Positions 27,011 through 36,658 of a stretch of 64,000 nt of DNA are shown here, piece after piece. The stretch comes from Bradyrhizobium erythrophlei. GTDB taxonomy: Bacteria; Pseudomonadota; Alphaproteobacteria; Rhizobiales; Xanthobacteraceae. Position 1 is the stretch's first letter; each line of letters begins with the position of its first letter. The DNA lies in NCBI RefSeq assembly GCF_900142985.1, contig NZ_LT670849.1:3100001-3164000 (forward strand), written 5' to 3'. The notes beneath the pieces are model-generated. The model saw only the letters and a list, made by a program, of their open reading frames with translations. It did no database searches and was not told the origin of the DNA. The translations under genes were made by a program, and so were the position numbers.

Positions 27011-27846
27011 CACACGGCTCCTGTCCGGCTGAACGCGTCCTGCCAGCGCAGCAGCGGCGCGGAAGCGATTTCGATCAGCCAGTCGGTAGTCTTGCCGAGA
27101 ATGGCGAAGATCACGATGGCGGCCACGATTTGCGCCGGTTTGCCGAGTTGCTGGCCGTCGAGCAGGAGATAGCCGAGGCCTTCGGAAGCGCCGATCAACT
27201 CGGCTGCGACGACGAACATCCATCCCAGACCGAGTCCGACGCGCAGCGCCACCACATAGGCGGGCAGCACCGCGGGAAGAAGAATGCGCCGGATCATCGC
27301 AGGTCCGGACAGTCGGAACGCGCGGCCGACCTCGACGATTTTTCGATCGACGGAAAGGATCGCGCCCATCACGCCGAGATAGACCGGGAAGAACACGCCA
27401 ATCGCGATCAGCGCGACTTTTGATGTCTCGAAGATGCCGAGCCATAAAATAAAGAGCGGCACCCAGGCGAGCGAGGGGATCGCGCGCAGCGCTTGAATAG
27501 TCGGGTCGAGCAGCCGCCGCGCCAGCGCCCAGTAGCCGCAGATCGCGCCGAGCAGCGTGCCGGCGAGAACGCCAAAACCAAACCCCACAAAGACACGCGT
27601 CAACGTCGCCACGATATGGCGCAGCAATTCGCCTGACTTGGCGAGATCGACGATCTCGCCAAAGATCCGCGACGGCGGTGGCACCAACCGCCCGCTGGAA
27701 AGACCGAGGTGGACGACGATTTCCCAGCCGAGGGCGAGGCCGACGGGCAGCAGGAGGCCGAGCAGGGGCCGCGCGTAGCTGCGGCGGCCAGCATCCGCCT
27801 CCGTCGAAATCTCCGGCTTGGTCGTTGCGATGGTCTCGCTCGTCAT
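27010..27846 (-). CDS. Nitrate/sulfonate/taurine-type ABC transporter permease
   Basis: A protein of 278 aa from ATG 27846. An in-frame start at 27906 is possible but adds a Pro/Cys-rich stretch unlike the family. It has about six membrane helices, with the EAA loop for ATPase contact in VGRAFRLSGPAMIRRILLPAVLPA (split: EVGRAF then ILLPAVLPAYVVALR). The family is SsuC/TauC. The substrate-binding gene lies 185 bp upstream, with a double hairpin repeat in between that may reduce permease and ATPase expression relative to the binding protein. Confidence 0.87.
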   Translation of the reverse strand: MTSETIATTKPEISTEADAGRRSYARPLLGLLLPVGLALGWEIVVHLGLSSGRLVPPPSRIFGEIVDLAKSGELLRHIVATLTRVFVGFGFGVLAGTLLGAICGYWALARRLLDPTIQALRAIPSLAWVPLFILWLGIFETSKVALIAIGVFFPVYLGVMGAILSVDRKIVEVGRAFRLSGPAMIRRILLPAVLPAYVVALRVGLGLGWMFVVAAELIGASEGLGYLLLDGQQLGKPAQIVAAIVIFAILGKTTDWLIEIASAPLLRWQDAFSRTGAV

Positions 27847-27910
27847 GGCGGGTACCAAAACCGCGTCTGGCTGCGGATTGCAAGGTGGTGATCTTGTCAC
27901 AACCAACTAA

Positions 27911-28016
27911 GCCGTCATTCCCCGCGAAAGCGGGGAATCCGGCATTCCAGAGCTGTTTGCGGTAGATCGAGACGTCCCGGCGTACTGGATCGCCCGGTCA
28001 AGCCGGGCGATGACAG
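27911..28016. repeat. Double hairpin repeat between binding-protein and permease genes
   Basis: Two hairpins, ATTCCCCGCGAAAGCGGGGAAT near 27917-27938 (read as arms ATTCCCCGC and GCGGGGAAT) and GGATCGCCCGG..CCGGGCGATG near 27987-28012, form one interspersed element of the Bradyrhizobium type. It sits inside the ABC operon and is well placed to stabilise the upstream mRNA or terminate part of the transcripts. Confidence 0.65.
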
Positions 28017-28031
28017 CCCCATCGCGGGTTG

Positions 28032-29006
28032 CTAATTCGTCGGCAGCCGCACGCTGTCGTCGACGAGCTGATCCAGCGCCCCTTTGACATCGACCTTGGC
28101 GTCGATCACGCCCGCCTGTTGCAGCGCGAGGCCCGCGGCGAGAATGGATTCGCGCTGCGGCGCGCCGATCCGGCTAAAGGAGATGTCCGTGCGTTCCTTG
28201 AGCTGCTTGTCGGCCACGACATCAGGCAACCGCGTCGCCGTCACCAGCGCCTGCTTCAATTCGTCATAATGGCTAACCGAATATTTGCGGGCTTCCTCGT
28301 AGGTGGCGAGCACCCGCTGCGCGATCTGCGGATGATCCTTCAGAAACTGTTCGCGTACGTTGAGGATGCCCCAGGTGTTGGCTTGCGCCTTACGGAAGAA
28401 CAATTTGGCGCCGTCCTCGATTTCCGCCTGCGCCATCATCGGGTCGAGGCCGGCCCACGCGTCGACGTCGCCGCGGATCAGCGCCGTCTTGCCGTCGGCG
28501 TGCTGCAGCAGCACCGGCGTGATGTCCTTCTCGGACAGGCCGGCGTCGAGCAGCGCCCGGACCAGGAAGATGTGCGGATCGGTGCCGCGCGTGACCGCGA
28601 CGCGCTTGCCTTTGAGGTCGGCGACGGTTGCGATCTTCGAATCCTTGGTCGTCACCAGCGCCGTCCATTCGGGGCGCGAATAGACGTAGATCGACTTGAT
28701 CGGGTTGCCGTTGATCCGGGCGACCAACGCCGCGGAACCCGCGGTCGAACCGAAATCGATCGAGCCGGCGTTGAGATATTCGAGCGCCTTGTTGGAACCC
28801 GCCGACTGAACCCAGACGATGCGGATGCCGTCCTTGGCGAATTCCTTCTCCAGCATGCCCTTTTGCTTGAGAATCAGGGACACCGGATTGTAGGTCGCCC
28901 AATCGATGCGAATCTCGCTCAACGCCTCGGCAGCCGACGCACTGGCGGGCGCCACCGCCAGGATGGCGATCATGGCGGCGAAACCGCGGCGTGAAATCCT
29001 GGACAT
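28032..29006 (-). CDS. Aliphatic sulfonate-type ABC substrate-binding protein
   Basis: A protein of 324 aa with an N-terminal Tat-like signal (MSRISRRGFAAMIAILAVAPASASA). The mature start IRIDWATYNPVSLILKQKGMLEKEF, then IVWVQSAGSNKALEYLNAGSIDFGSTAGSAAL (two pieces), matches SsuA-type receptors. It is the first gene of an operon with the permease and ATPase. Transport of an alkanesulfonate or similar organosulfur compound is inferred from the family; no monooxygenase such as SsuD is adjacent, although an LLM monooxygenase exists at 56643. Confidence 0.85.
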   Translation of the reverse strand: MSRISRRGFAAMIAILAVAPASASAAEALSEIRIDWATYNPVSLILKQKGMLEKEFAKDGIRIVWVQSAGSNKALEYLNAGSIDFGSTAGSAALVARINGNPIKSIYVYSRPEWTALVTTKDSKIATVADLKGKRVAVTRGTDPHIFLVRALLDAGLSEKDITPVLLQHADGKTALIRGDVDAWAGLDPMMAQAEIEDGAKLFFRKAQANTWGILNVREQFLKDHPQIAQRVLATYEEARKYSVSHYDELKQALVTATRLPDVVADKQLKERTDISFSRIGAPQRESILAAGLALQQAGVIDAKVDVKGALDQLVDDSVRLPTN

Positions 29007-29289
29007 CGTCGTAATTCTCCGAGAGATGACTAGATCAAAGCAGATCGTGAGAGGGCGTCAACGCGACGGCGGCAAATTGGGATGGGATGCCGGCCCGCGC
29101 CCGCTTGCTTTCGAAACCCCTTTCTCTTTCAATGAGTTAGGGTGGCGGTCAATAGGAAGAAAGATTGCGCCTTGGAAGCGAAGTTCGGAGGACAGCGTTG
29201 TTCCAGATAGCCGGCAAAAGAGAATGGATTGGTTGTTTGCGTGCGATCGGCCGTGACAGGCCGTGCGGCGTCCATTAATCGAGTTACGG

Positions 29290-32073
29290 ATGGATCACAT
29301 CGTCACAGAAGCCCGGCGTGAGGTCGATGAGCGTTTCGACACCGCACGGATCACCGCGGCAGTCGATGCGCTCGCGACGGAGCATGCCGGACGCGAGGAT
29401 GTGTTTCGTTCCGCGGTCGCCAAACTGCTGAAGGCCGAACTGATCGAGGCGCGCTCAACGGCGCAGGCCGTGCTGCTGAGGGATCGCCACGGACGTCGGT
29501 GCGCGGAGCGGCTGTGTTTCGTCCAGGACGAAATCATCCGCATCCTGTTCGATGCGGCGACGCGCCATCTCTATCACTCGCCGATCCCCTCCGGCGCCGA
29601 GCGGATGGCCGTGGTGGCGACCGGCGGCTATGGCCGCGGCCTGATGGCGCCGGAATCCGACATCGATCTGCTCTTTATTCTTCCCTACAAGCAGACCGCC
29701 TGGGGCGAGCAGGTGGCGGAAGCCATTCTCTATTGCCTGTGGGACATGGGGCTCAAGGTCGGCCACGCGACGCGATCGGTCGACGAATCGATTCGTCAGG
29801 CGCGCGGCGACATGACGATCCGCACCGCGATTCTCGAAACCAGGTTCTTGACCGGCGACCAGCCGCTCTACGACGAACTGGTCACGCGGTTCGACAAGGA
29901 AGTGGTGCAGGGCAACGCCACCGAATTCGTCACCGCCAAGCTGGCCGAGCGTGAAGAACGGCATCGCCGCGCCGGGCAGTCGCGCTATCTGGTCGAGCCC
30001 AACGTCAAGGACGGCAAGGGCGGGCTTCGCGACCTGCACACGCTGTTCTGGATCGCCAAATATGTCTACCGCGTCCGCGACACCGACGAATTGCTCGAGC
30101 GCGGCGTGTTCGACGCGCAGGAATACCGCACGTTTCGCCGCTGCGCCGATTTCCTGTGGTCCGTGCGTTGCAACCTGCATTTCCTGACCGGCCGCGCCGA
30201 AGAGCGGCTGTCATTCGATACCCAGCGCGAGATTGCGATTCGGCTCGGCTATACGTCGCATCCGGGCATGCAGGACGTCGAGCGCTTCATGAAGCACTAC
30301 TTCCTGATCGCCAAGGAAGTCGGCGACCTCACCGCGATCCTGTGCGCCAAGCTGGAAAACGAACAGGCGAAGCCTGTGCCTGTCTTGAGCCGGATGATGG
30401 CGCGGTTCCGGCCGAGCGCGGTGCGGCGCCGGGTGCCGGAGAGCGACGATTTCATCATCGACCATAACCGCATCAATCTCGCCGCGCCCGACGTCTTCAA
30501 GCACGATCCGGTCAACATGATCCGGATCTTCCGGCTCGCGCAAAAGAACAATCTGGCGTTCCATCCCGATGCGATGCGGACGGTGACGCGCTCCCTCAAG
30601 CTGGTCAACACGGAGCTGCGCGCCGATCCCGAGGCCAACCGGCTGTTCATGGAGATCCTGACCTCGAACGATGCGGAGATCGTGCTGCGTCGGATGAACG
30701 AGACCGGCGTACTCGGTCATTTCATCCGCGCCTTCGGCAAGATCGTGTCGATGATGCAGTTCAACATGTACCACCACTATACGGTGGACGAGCATTTGAT
30801 CCGCTGCATCGGCTTCTTGCAGGAGATCGAGCGCGGCGGCAGCGATGAATTCATCGTCGCCAGCGACCTGATGCGCAAGATAAGACCTGAGCATCGTCCC
30901 GTGCTTTATATCGCGACGCTCTTGCATGACATCGCCAAGGGCCGGCTCGAGGATCATTCGATTGCCGGCGCGAAAGTCGCACGGCGTCTCTGCCCGCGGC
31001 TCGGCTTCAGTCCGGCCGACACCGAACTCGTGGCCTGGCTGATCGAAGAGCACTTGACCATGTCCACGGTCGCGCAGTCGCGCGATCTGACCGACCGCAA
31101 GACCATCGAGAATTTCGCGGCCGTGGTGCAATCGGTCGAGCAGATGAAGCTGCTGACGATCCTGACCACTGCCGATATCCGCGGCGTCGGCCCCGGCGTG
31201 TGGAACGGCTGGAAGGCGCAGCTGTTGCGCACGCTTTATTACGAGACCGAGCCGGTCTTGACCGGCGGCTTTTCGGAAGTCGACCGCGCCCGTCGCCTGG
31301 CGATCGCGCAAGGGGAGTTTCGTTCCGCCTTTACCGAATGGCCGGAACAGGAACTCAACGCCTATATCTCGCGGCATTATCCGGCCTACTGGCTCAAGGT
31401 CGAGCTGCCGCGCAAGATTCGTCACGCACGCTTCATGCGTGCCAGCGAGCAGGCCGGCCACAAGCTCGCGATCAATGTCGGTTTCGACGAAGGGCGCGGC
31501 GTCACCGAACTGACCATTCTGGCGATGGACCACCCATGGCTGCTTTCGATCATCGCGGGTGCCTGCGCCTCGGCCGGCGCCAACATCGTCGATGCGCAGA
31601 TCTACACGACGACCGACGGGCGCGCGCTCGATACCATCGCGATCACGCGGGAATACGACCGCGACGAAGACGAGGGCCGGCGCGCGACACGAATTGGCGA
31701 CATGATCGAGGACGTGCTCGAAGGCAAGCTTCGACTGCCCGAGGTGGTGGCGCGGCGTGCGGCGAGCCGCGGCAAGGTGCGGCCGTTCGTGGTCGAGCCG
31801 GAGGTGACGGTCAACAACCAGTGGTCGGATCGCTTCACCGTGATCGAGGTCTCCGGCCTCGACCGTCCCGGTCTGCTCTATGACCTGACGACGGCGATCT
31901 CGAAGCTCAACCTCAACATTGCTTCCGCCCACGTCGCGACTTTCGGCGAGCGGGCCCGCGACGTGTTCTACGTCACGGATTTGCTGGGCGCGCAAATCTC
32001 GGCGCCGACGCGCCAGGCCGCAATCCGCAGCGCGCTGTTGCATCTGCTCGCAAGCGAGAAGGTCGCGGCGTAG
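29290..32073 (+). CDS. glnD: Bifunctional [protein-PII] uridylyltransferase/uridylyl-removing enzyme
   Basis: A protein of 927 aa from ATG 29290; a GTG at 29263 would add nine residues. The nucleotidyltransferase motif GGYGRGLMAPESDIDLLF starts near residue 112. The HD phosphodiesterase motif LLHDIAKGR lies near residue 545. Two ACT domains at the C terminus (TELTILAMDHPWLLSIIAG and VIEVSGLDRPGLLYDLT) sense glutamine. GlnD uridylylates GlnB/GlnK under nitrogen limitation and removes UMP when glutamine is high. It is a single gene followed by an unrelated binding protein. Confidence 0.95.
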   Translation: MDHIVTEARREVDERFDTARITAAVDALATEHAGREDVFRSAVAKLLKAELIEARSTAQAVLLRDRHGRRCAERLCFVQDEIIRILFDAATRHLYHSPIPSGAERMAVVATGGYGRGLMAPESDIDLLFILPYKQTAWGEQVAEAILYCLWDMGLKVGHATRSVDESIRQARGDMTIRTAILETRFLTGDQPLYDELVTRFDKEVVQGNATEFVTAKLAEREERHRRAGQSRYLVEPNVKDGKGGLRDLHTLFWIAKYVYRVRDTDELLERGVFDAQEYRTFRRCADFLWSVRCNLHFLTGRAEERLSFDTQREIAIRLGYTSHPGMQDVERFMKHYFLIAKEVGDLTAILCAKLENEQAKPVPVLSRMMARFRPSAVRRRVPESDDFIIDHNRINLAAPDVFKHDPVNMIRIFRLAQKNNLAFHPDAMRTVTRSLKLVNTELRADPEANRLFMEILTSNDAEIVLRRMNETGVLGHFIRAFGKIVSMMQFNMYHHYTVDEHLIRCIGFLQEIERGGSDEFIVASDLMRKIRPEHRPVLYIATLLHDIAKGRLEDHSIAGAKVARRLCPRLGFSPADTELVAWLIEEHLTMSTVAQSRDLTDRKTIENFAAVVQSVEQMKLLTILTTADIRGVGPGVWNGWKAQLLRTLYYETEPVLTGGFSEVDRARRLAIAQGEFRSAFTEWPEQELNAYISRHYPAYWLKVELPRKIRHARFMRASEQAGHKLAINVGFDEGRGVTELTILAMDHPWLLSIIAGACASAGANIVDAQIYTTTDGRALDTIAITREYDRDEDEGRRATRIGDMIEDVLEGKLRLPEVVARRAASRGKVRPFVVEPEVTVNNQWSDRFTVIEVSGLDRPGLLYDLTTAISKLNLNIASAHVATFGERARDVFYVTDLLGAQISAPTRQAAIRSALLHLLASEKVAA

Positions 32074-32119
32074 GATGAAATCAGCGCGTGCCGCGTTCTA
32101 GCTTAACGCCGGATGCTCC

Positions 32120-33118
32120 ATGTCTCTGTTTCGCCGTAGGTTCTTGCAACTATTGATGGGCGCTGCCACGGTGCCGGCCCTTGTTGGCCGATCCTCGTCG
32201 GCAGAGACCCAGCGACAGGTCCGCGTCGCAACCGGTCTGCTCGCGATGTGGCAAAGCACGGCCTGGCTCGGCGCGGAAGCGGGTATCTTCGGGAACAGGC
32301 AGATAGAGATGAGTCTGACGGGCGTCGCGATCGGCGGGCCCCAAGCTGCTGCCGGGCTCATTCGCGGAGACTATGAGTTCGCCCATACCGGCGTGCTGCC
32401 CGTTGCCGAAGAAGTGCTCAAGGGCAACGACATCGTCATCCTCGCCACGCCCACCACGGAATTCCCGAACCAGTTCATCATGACCCGGCGTGAGATTGCC
32501 GAACTGGCTGGGCTTGCGGGCAAGCGGGTTGGCGTTTTGAGCGAGACCGGTCAGACCAGTGTGGCTACGCGCATCGCTATTGAAAAGGCGGGCGCCGTCG
32601 CAACCTATGCTCCGCTCGTAAGGTTTGACAGGATCTATGCGGCACTCGCCGCCGGCGAGATTGACGCGGGGGTGCTGCCGGTCGACCTGCGCTTTGTCGG
32701 CGCAAACCGCTATGGGTGGAATGCCTTTCCGGTTTACGAATTCGGCACGCCGTCAATCTTTGCCGGCACGCGCAAGCTGATTGCATCCGATCGCGAACTC
32801 GTCATGAATGTTATGCGCGGCTTCGTCGAGACGATCCATCTCTTCAAGACTCGCCCGGATATCGTTGTGCCTCTGCTTGCGCGCTATCTCAATATCGAAG
32901 ACCGGAAGGTCGCTGCCGACCTTTACGCATTTCACTTGCCCGTCTTTCAGAAGAGTCCCCGCCCTTCGCTTGGAGGGCTGCAAAACATTCGCGACGTTCT
33001 CGTGACCAAATATGCCACTGCGGCATCGCTCACCGAGGCGGACATTGCAGACGCTTCGTTCATCGAACAGCTTGAATCGGAGGGTTTTATCGACCGTCTC
33101 TATCGCGACGGTCGCTAG
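32120..33118 (+). CDS. ABC-type substrate-binding protein, NMT1/SsuA-like
   Basis: A protein of 332 aa with an N-terminal Tat-like signal (LFRRRFLQLLMGAATVPAL). The mature part QVRVATGLLAMWQSTAWLGAEAGIF, with TPTTEFPNQFIMTRREIAEL and GKRVGVLSETGQTSVATRIAI, fits the periplasmic binding protein family for nitrate, taurine or thiamine-precursor-like ligands. No permease or ATPase is adjacent, so it is an orphan receptor. It starts 46 bp after glnD and could be transcribed with it. Ligand unknown. Confidence 0.75.
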   Translation: MSLFRRRFLQLLMGAATVPALVGRSSSAETQRQVRVATGLLAMWQSTAWLGAEAGIFGNRQIEMSLTGVAIGGPQAAAGLIRGDYEFAHTGVLPVAEEVLKGNDIVILATPTTEFPNQFIMTRREIAELAGLAGKRVGVLSETGQTSVATRIAIEKAGAVATYAPLVRFDRIYAALAAGEIDAGVLPVDLRFVGANRYGWNAFPVYEFGTPSIFAGTRKLIASDRELVMNVMRGFVETIHLFKTRPDIVVPLLARYLNIEDRKVAADLYAFHLPVFQKSPRPSLGGLQNIRDVLVTKYATAASLTEADIADASFIEQLESEGFIDRLYRDGR

Positions 33119-33136
33119 AACCGGCTGCAAAGCTGA

Positions 33137-33574
33137 TCAGCCCTCGGGAATTTCGCCAAAGGTCTTGCCGGCCGGCAGCGGCTTCAGCCGGATCAGGCGG
33201 GAGTCCTCCACCGCGGCCTGACGGTGTTCGACCGCCTCGCGGTAAACCGGATCGCGGATCATCTCGACGAAGGCGGCGACGCTTGGATATTCGGCGATGA
33301 AGCAATGGTCCCAATGCTCCTCGGAGGGCCCGATCAGCATCAGTTCGAAACGGCCCTGCCAGGCCACCTTGCCGCCAAGGCGGGTAAACACCGGTCCGCT
33401 TTCGCGGCCGTAAGCCGCGTAGGCTTCAGCGCCTGTCGCGGCGCGTCCGTCCGGATAGGCGGCGCGCTCACGCAGTTTCACCAGGTTGAGCATCTGAATG
33501 GGACCGGGACGGTCGCTGTCGCGAAACGCCGCGAATGTTTCCTTGGTCGGATCGATGTACCCTGTCATCGTCAT
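33137..33574 (-). CDS. DUF1330-family protein
   Basis: A protein of 145 aa. It shows PGPIQMLNLVKLRERAAYPDGR near residues 24-45, GPVFTRLGGKVAWQGRFELMLIG (as two strands), and HWDHCFIAEYPSVAAFVEMIRDPVYREAVEHR near the end, which together are the ferredoxin-like DUF1330 pattern. The biochemical function of the family is not established. It is convergent with the preceding binding-protein gene (18 bp apart) and divergent from the DUF1304 gene. Confidence 0.75.
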   Translation of the reverse strand: MTMTGYIDPTKETFAAFRDSDRPGPIQMLNLVKLRERAAYPDGRAATGAEAYAAYGRESGPVFTRLGGKVAWQGRFELMLIGPSEEHWDHCFIAEYPSVAAFVEMIRDPVYREAVEHRQAAVEDSRLIRLKPLPAGKTFGEIPEG

Positions 33575-33625
33575 TGCCTCGTTGCTGCCTTTCGCGTTTG
33601 ATCAGCGAAAATTTGGGAGGGCTTC

Positions 33626-33988
33626 ATGAACGCGATTGCCAATATCCTAGTGGGACTGGTCGCCGCGCTACACGTCTATTTTCTCACGCTCGAAATGTTT
33701 TTTTGGACCAAACCGCTGGGCTTGCGGGTTTTTGGAAACTCCCCGGAAAAGGCCGCCGACTCGGCCGTGCTCGCTGCCAATCAGGGGCTCTATAACGGCT
33801 TCCTCGCGGCTGGCCTCGCCTGGGGCTTGCTACAGCCGAGCGCGGCCTTTGCCTTTCAGATCAAGGTATTTTTCCTGGCCTGCGTGATCGTGGCTGGACT
33901 CTATGGCGCGGCTTCCGTCAGCCGGAAAATTCTGTTCGTTCAGGCCGCGCCCGCGGTGCTGGCGTTTGTCTTCGTCTGGCTTGCTTAA
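33626..33988 (+). CDS. DUF1304-family membrane protein
   Basis: A protein of 120 aa with four hydrophobic helices. The signature LVAALHVYFLTLEMFFWTKPLGLRVFG followed by LAANQGLYNGFLAAGLAWGL (shown here in two pieces) is that of DUF1304 inner-membrane proteins. A GGGAGGGC ribosome site precedes the ATG. Function unknown. It is divergent from the DUF1330 gene across a 51-bp gap. Confidence 0.8.
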   Translation: MNAIANILVGLVAALHVYFLTLEMFFWTKPLGLRVFGNSPEKAADSAVLAANQGLYNGFLAAGLAWGLLQPSAAFAFQIKVFFLACVIVAGLYGAASVSRKILFVQAAPAVLAFVFVWLA

Positions 33989-34114
33989 GCGGATTGTTCC
34001 AAAGCACGTTATCTTGCTTTGCCATGGCCGTTCATTCACACTCGGTATCAAACGGCGACTTCCGTCGAATACGGACGCCTCGCCGACAATCAAAACATCA
34101 GGTGAGGCAACGTC

Positions 34115-35338
34115 ATGAGGAACAGCCTTTTTCATTTCGTCACCGGGACGCTGCTTGCGGCTGCGCTGGCTGCGCCGTCTTACGCGCAAAAGAAGTACGA
34201 TCCCGGCGCCACCGACACCGAAATCAAGATAGGCCAGACCTTGCCGTTCTCCGGGCCGGCTTCCGCCTATGCCTCGATCGGCAAGACGCAGGCCGCCTAC
34301 TTCAACATGATCAACGAGCAGGGCGGCGTGAACGGCCGCAAGATCAACCTGATTCAGTATGACGACGGCTATAGCCCGCCGAAAGCGGTCGAGCAGGTGC
34401 GCAAGCTGGTCGAGAATGACGAAGTGTTGTTCATGTTCCAGATGATCGGCACGCCGTCGAACGCGGCGGTGCAGAAATATCTGAACACGAAAAAGGTGCC
34501 GCAGCTTTTCGCTGCGACCGGCGCGTCGCGGTTCTCCGACCCGAAGAACTATCCGTGGACGCTCGGCTTCAATCCCAATTATTTCGTCGAGGGCCGCATC
34601 TACGGCCAGTACATCCTCAAGAACTATCCGGATGCGAAGGTTGGCGTGCTCTATCAGAATGACGACCTCGGCCGCGATTACCTGAACGGCATCAAGTCGG
34701 GCCTTGGCGACAAGGCGTCGACCATGGTGGTGGCGGAGGCGTCTTACGAAGTTTCCGACCCGACGATCGATTCCCAGATTTTGAAGCTGAAATCCGCCGG
34801 CGCCGAAGTGCTGTTCAGCGCCTCAACGCCGAAATTTGCAGCCCAGGCGATCAAGAAAAACGCCGAGCTCGGCTGGAAGCCGGTGCACATTCTCGACATC
34901 AACGCCACCTCGGTCGGCGCGGTCATGCAACCCGCCGGCCTCGAAGCGTCCAAGGGCGTGATCAGCGTCAACTACGGCAAGGACCCGCTCGATCCGACCT
35001 GGAAGGACGACCCCGGCATGAAAAAGTATTTCGAATTCATGGCGAAGTACTATCCGGAGGGCGACAAGAATTCGAGCTTCAATTCCTATGGCTACTCGAC
35101 GGCGCAGTTGATGGTGCATGTGCTCAAGCAGTGCGGCGACGATCTCACGCGCGAGAACGTGCTCAAGCAGGCGACCAACCTGAAGGACGTCCAGCTTGAC
35201 CTTGCGCTGCCGGGCATCGTCGGCAACACCACGCCGAACGATTATCGCGTCAACAAGCAGTTGCAGATGATGCGCTTCAACGGCGAGCGCTGGGAGATGT
35301 TCGGCCCGATTCTGGAAGACGCCGGCCCAGCTGGCTGA
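34115..35338 (+). CDS. Branched-chain amino-acid-type ABC receptor (LivK-like)
   Basis: A protein of 407 aa from ATG 34115, preceded by CAGGTGAGG. The signal peptide ends at PSYAQ. The mature sequence starts KKYDPGATDTEIKIGQTLPFSGPASAYA, and continues INEQGGVNGRKINLIQYDDGYSPPKAVEQVRKLVE (listed here as two parts), the standard type I periplasmic fold of the Liv/Urt family. No liv permeases or ATPases follow, so the receptor must work with a transporter encoded elsewhere. Related orphan receptors in this group often bind aromatic acids or amides rather than leucine. Confidence 0.85.
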   Translation: MRNSLFHFVTGTLLAAALAAPSYAQKKYDPGATDTEIKIGQTLPFSGPASAYASIGKTQAAYFNMINEQGGVNGRKINLIQYDDGYSPPKAVEQVRKLVENDEVLFMFQMIGTPSNAAVQKYLNTKKVPQLFAATGASRFSDPKNYPWTLGFNPNYFVEGRIYGQYILKNYPDAKVGVLYQNDDLGRDYLNGIKSGLGDKASTMVVAEASYEVSDPTIDSQILKLKSAGAEVLFSASTPKFAAQAIKKNAELGWKPVHILDINATSVGAVMQPAGLEASKGVISVNYGKDPLDPTWKDDPGMKKYFEFMAKYYPEGDKNSSFNSYGYSTAQLMVHVLKQCGDDLTRENVLKQATNLKDVQLDLALPGIVGNTTPNDYRVNKQLQMMRFNGERWEMFGPILEDAGPAG

Positions 35339-35367
35339 GGGTAGCCGAGCACTGCGGCAATGTTATT

Positions 35368-36603
35368 TCAGGCGTTCGCCGGGTGTAAAAGTTGCGGCAG
35401 ATCCCAGGCCACGGTCCGTGTCCCGCGCTTGAAGACCGCGACGGGCTGCCGAAGTTCCGCGACGACCTTTTCTGGAGAAGGCGCGTCGATCACGACGATG
35501 TCGGCCGGATTGCCTACCTCGACGCCGTAGTTCTTGATATTGAGAATGCGCGCCGACCGGTCTGTAATCATATGAAAGCAGTCGGCCAGTTCGTGAGGTT
35601 GTGCAACCTGCAGCACATTGGCTTGAAGATTCGCAATCCTGATGAGGGAACAGTCGCCGTACGGCGTGGACGGATTCATGATGTTATTCGACGAAATCGA
35701 ACAATTCACGCCGCACTTAACAAGAAAATTTGCATCGGCCACCCCGCGATGGACCGCATGATCGTGCTTCCTACCCATCAGGAAAAGATCGGTAGCGGGC
35801 AACACGGTTACGTTGATGCCGGCGTCGGCAAGCCGTACGCCAACTTTCTCCAGCTCTGCTAAGGGCAACAATGAAAGTTTTGCCATATGGCCAACAGTGA
35901 CGCGGCCACCGAGACCGTGCCGGTTCGTGAGATCGATCACATCGTAGACGTCTAAATGCTCGGCAGTAGGACCGACATCGAGATGCATATCGATATCGAC
36001 ATCGAATTCTCGAGCAAGCTCAAAAATACGCAGGATTTGCGCTCTGGCGTCAGTATCGTACCGTGGAGCGGCGCCGATGACTTTTGCACCTCGCCGCAAA
36101 CCTTGGACAATCAACTCTTCCGTTCCTGGCAGATTCGTCAGCCCGTCTTGGGGAAACACGCAAATCTGAATGTCAGCCGCCCATCGGTAGGCGGCTGCGA
36201 GCCTCTCGATCGCGTCGAAGCCGCGCATGCCGATGACAGGGTCGACTTCGACGTGCGTTCTGATGTGCGTGGTTCCCCGCATCAAGCACTGCTTCAGCGC
36301 GCGTTCCGCCCGACCATAAACTTCTTCCGTAGACAGCTTCGGCTTGATTGAGGACGTATACGGCACGGGACTGATGTCGCGCCCCGCGAGCGCAGGGCAT
36401 TGCTCAATCAGATAGGCCTTGTCCAGGTGAATATGCGTTTCGACGAGTCCGCCGCAGACAAGTCTGTGATCCGCGTCATAGGTTTCGCCTTCAGCCGCTA
36501 GACTCCTCTCGATCGCGACGATCGCGCTACCCTGGATGCCGATATCGACGCATTCTGTCTGCGATCCCCGGAGAACCAGAGCGTTTCTGATGATCAGATC
36601 CAT
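35368..36603 (-). CDS. Amidohydrolase, cytosine-deaminase-like
   Basis: A protein of 411 aa from ATG 36603 (AGAGG upstream). Metal ligands are visible: His57 and His59 in VETHIHLDK, His207 in DMHLDVG, His239 in VGHMAK and Asp272 in PATDLF. The layout matches CodA and related deaminases. However, CodA has HCDE, with Glu as the proton shuttle three residues after the metal His; here the position is Val210. The enzyme is therefore probably not a standard cytosine deaminase; it may act on another cyclic amide or N-heterocycle. It follows a Bug-type receptor by 55 bp on the same strand, suggesting uptake and breakdown of one substrate. Codon use looks more AT-rich than in the neighbours. Confidence 0.8.
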   Translation of the reverse strand: MDLIIRNALVLRGSQTECVDIGIQGSAIVAIERSLAAEGETYDADHRLVCGGLVETHIHLDKAYLIEQCPALAGRDISPVPYTSSIKPKLSTEEVYGRAERALKQCLMRGTTHIRTHVEVDPVIGMRGFDAIERLAAAYRWAADIQICVFPQDGLTNLPGTEELIVQGLRRGAKVIGAAPRYDTDARAQILRIFELAREFDVDIDMHLDVGPTAEHLDVYDVIDLTNRHGLGGRVTVGHMAKLSLLPLAELEKVGVRLADAGINVTVLPATDLFLMGRKHDHAVHRGVADANFLVKCGVNCSISSNNIMNPSTPYGDCSLIRIANLQANVLQVAQPHELADCFHMITDRSARILNIKNYGVEVGNPADIVVIDAPSPEKVVAELRQPVAVFKRGTRTVAWDLPQLLHPANA

Positions 36604-36658
36604 CGTCTTGAACCTCTTCAGCGCATCGTGAGAAATTGAATAGGCGAGAACAGCGACT

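Noticed and set aside
27011-27883. N-terminal extension of the ABC ATPase frame
   Set aside because: The minus-strand frame of the ATPase is open upstream to 27883, but that part lies wholly inside the permease gene, is Arg/Pro-rich without domain features, and the ATPase has a proper coupled start at 27010.
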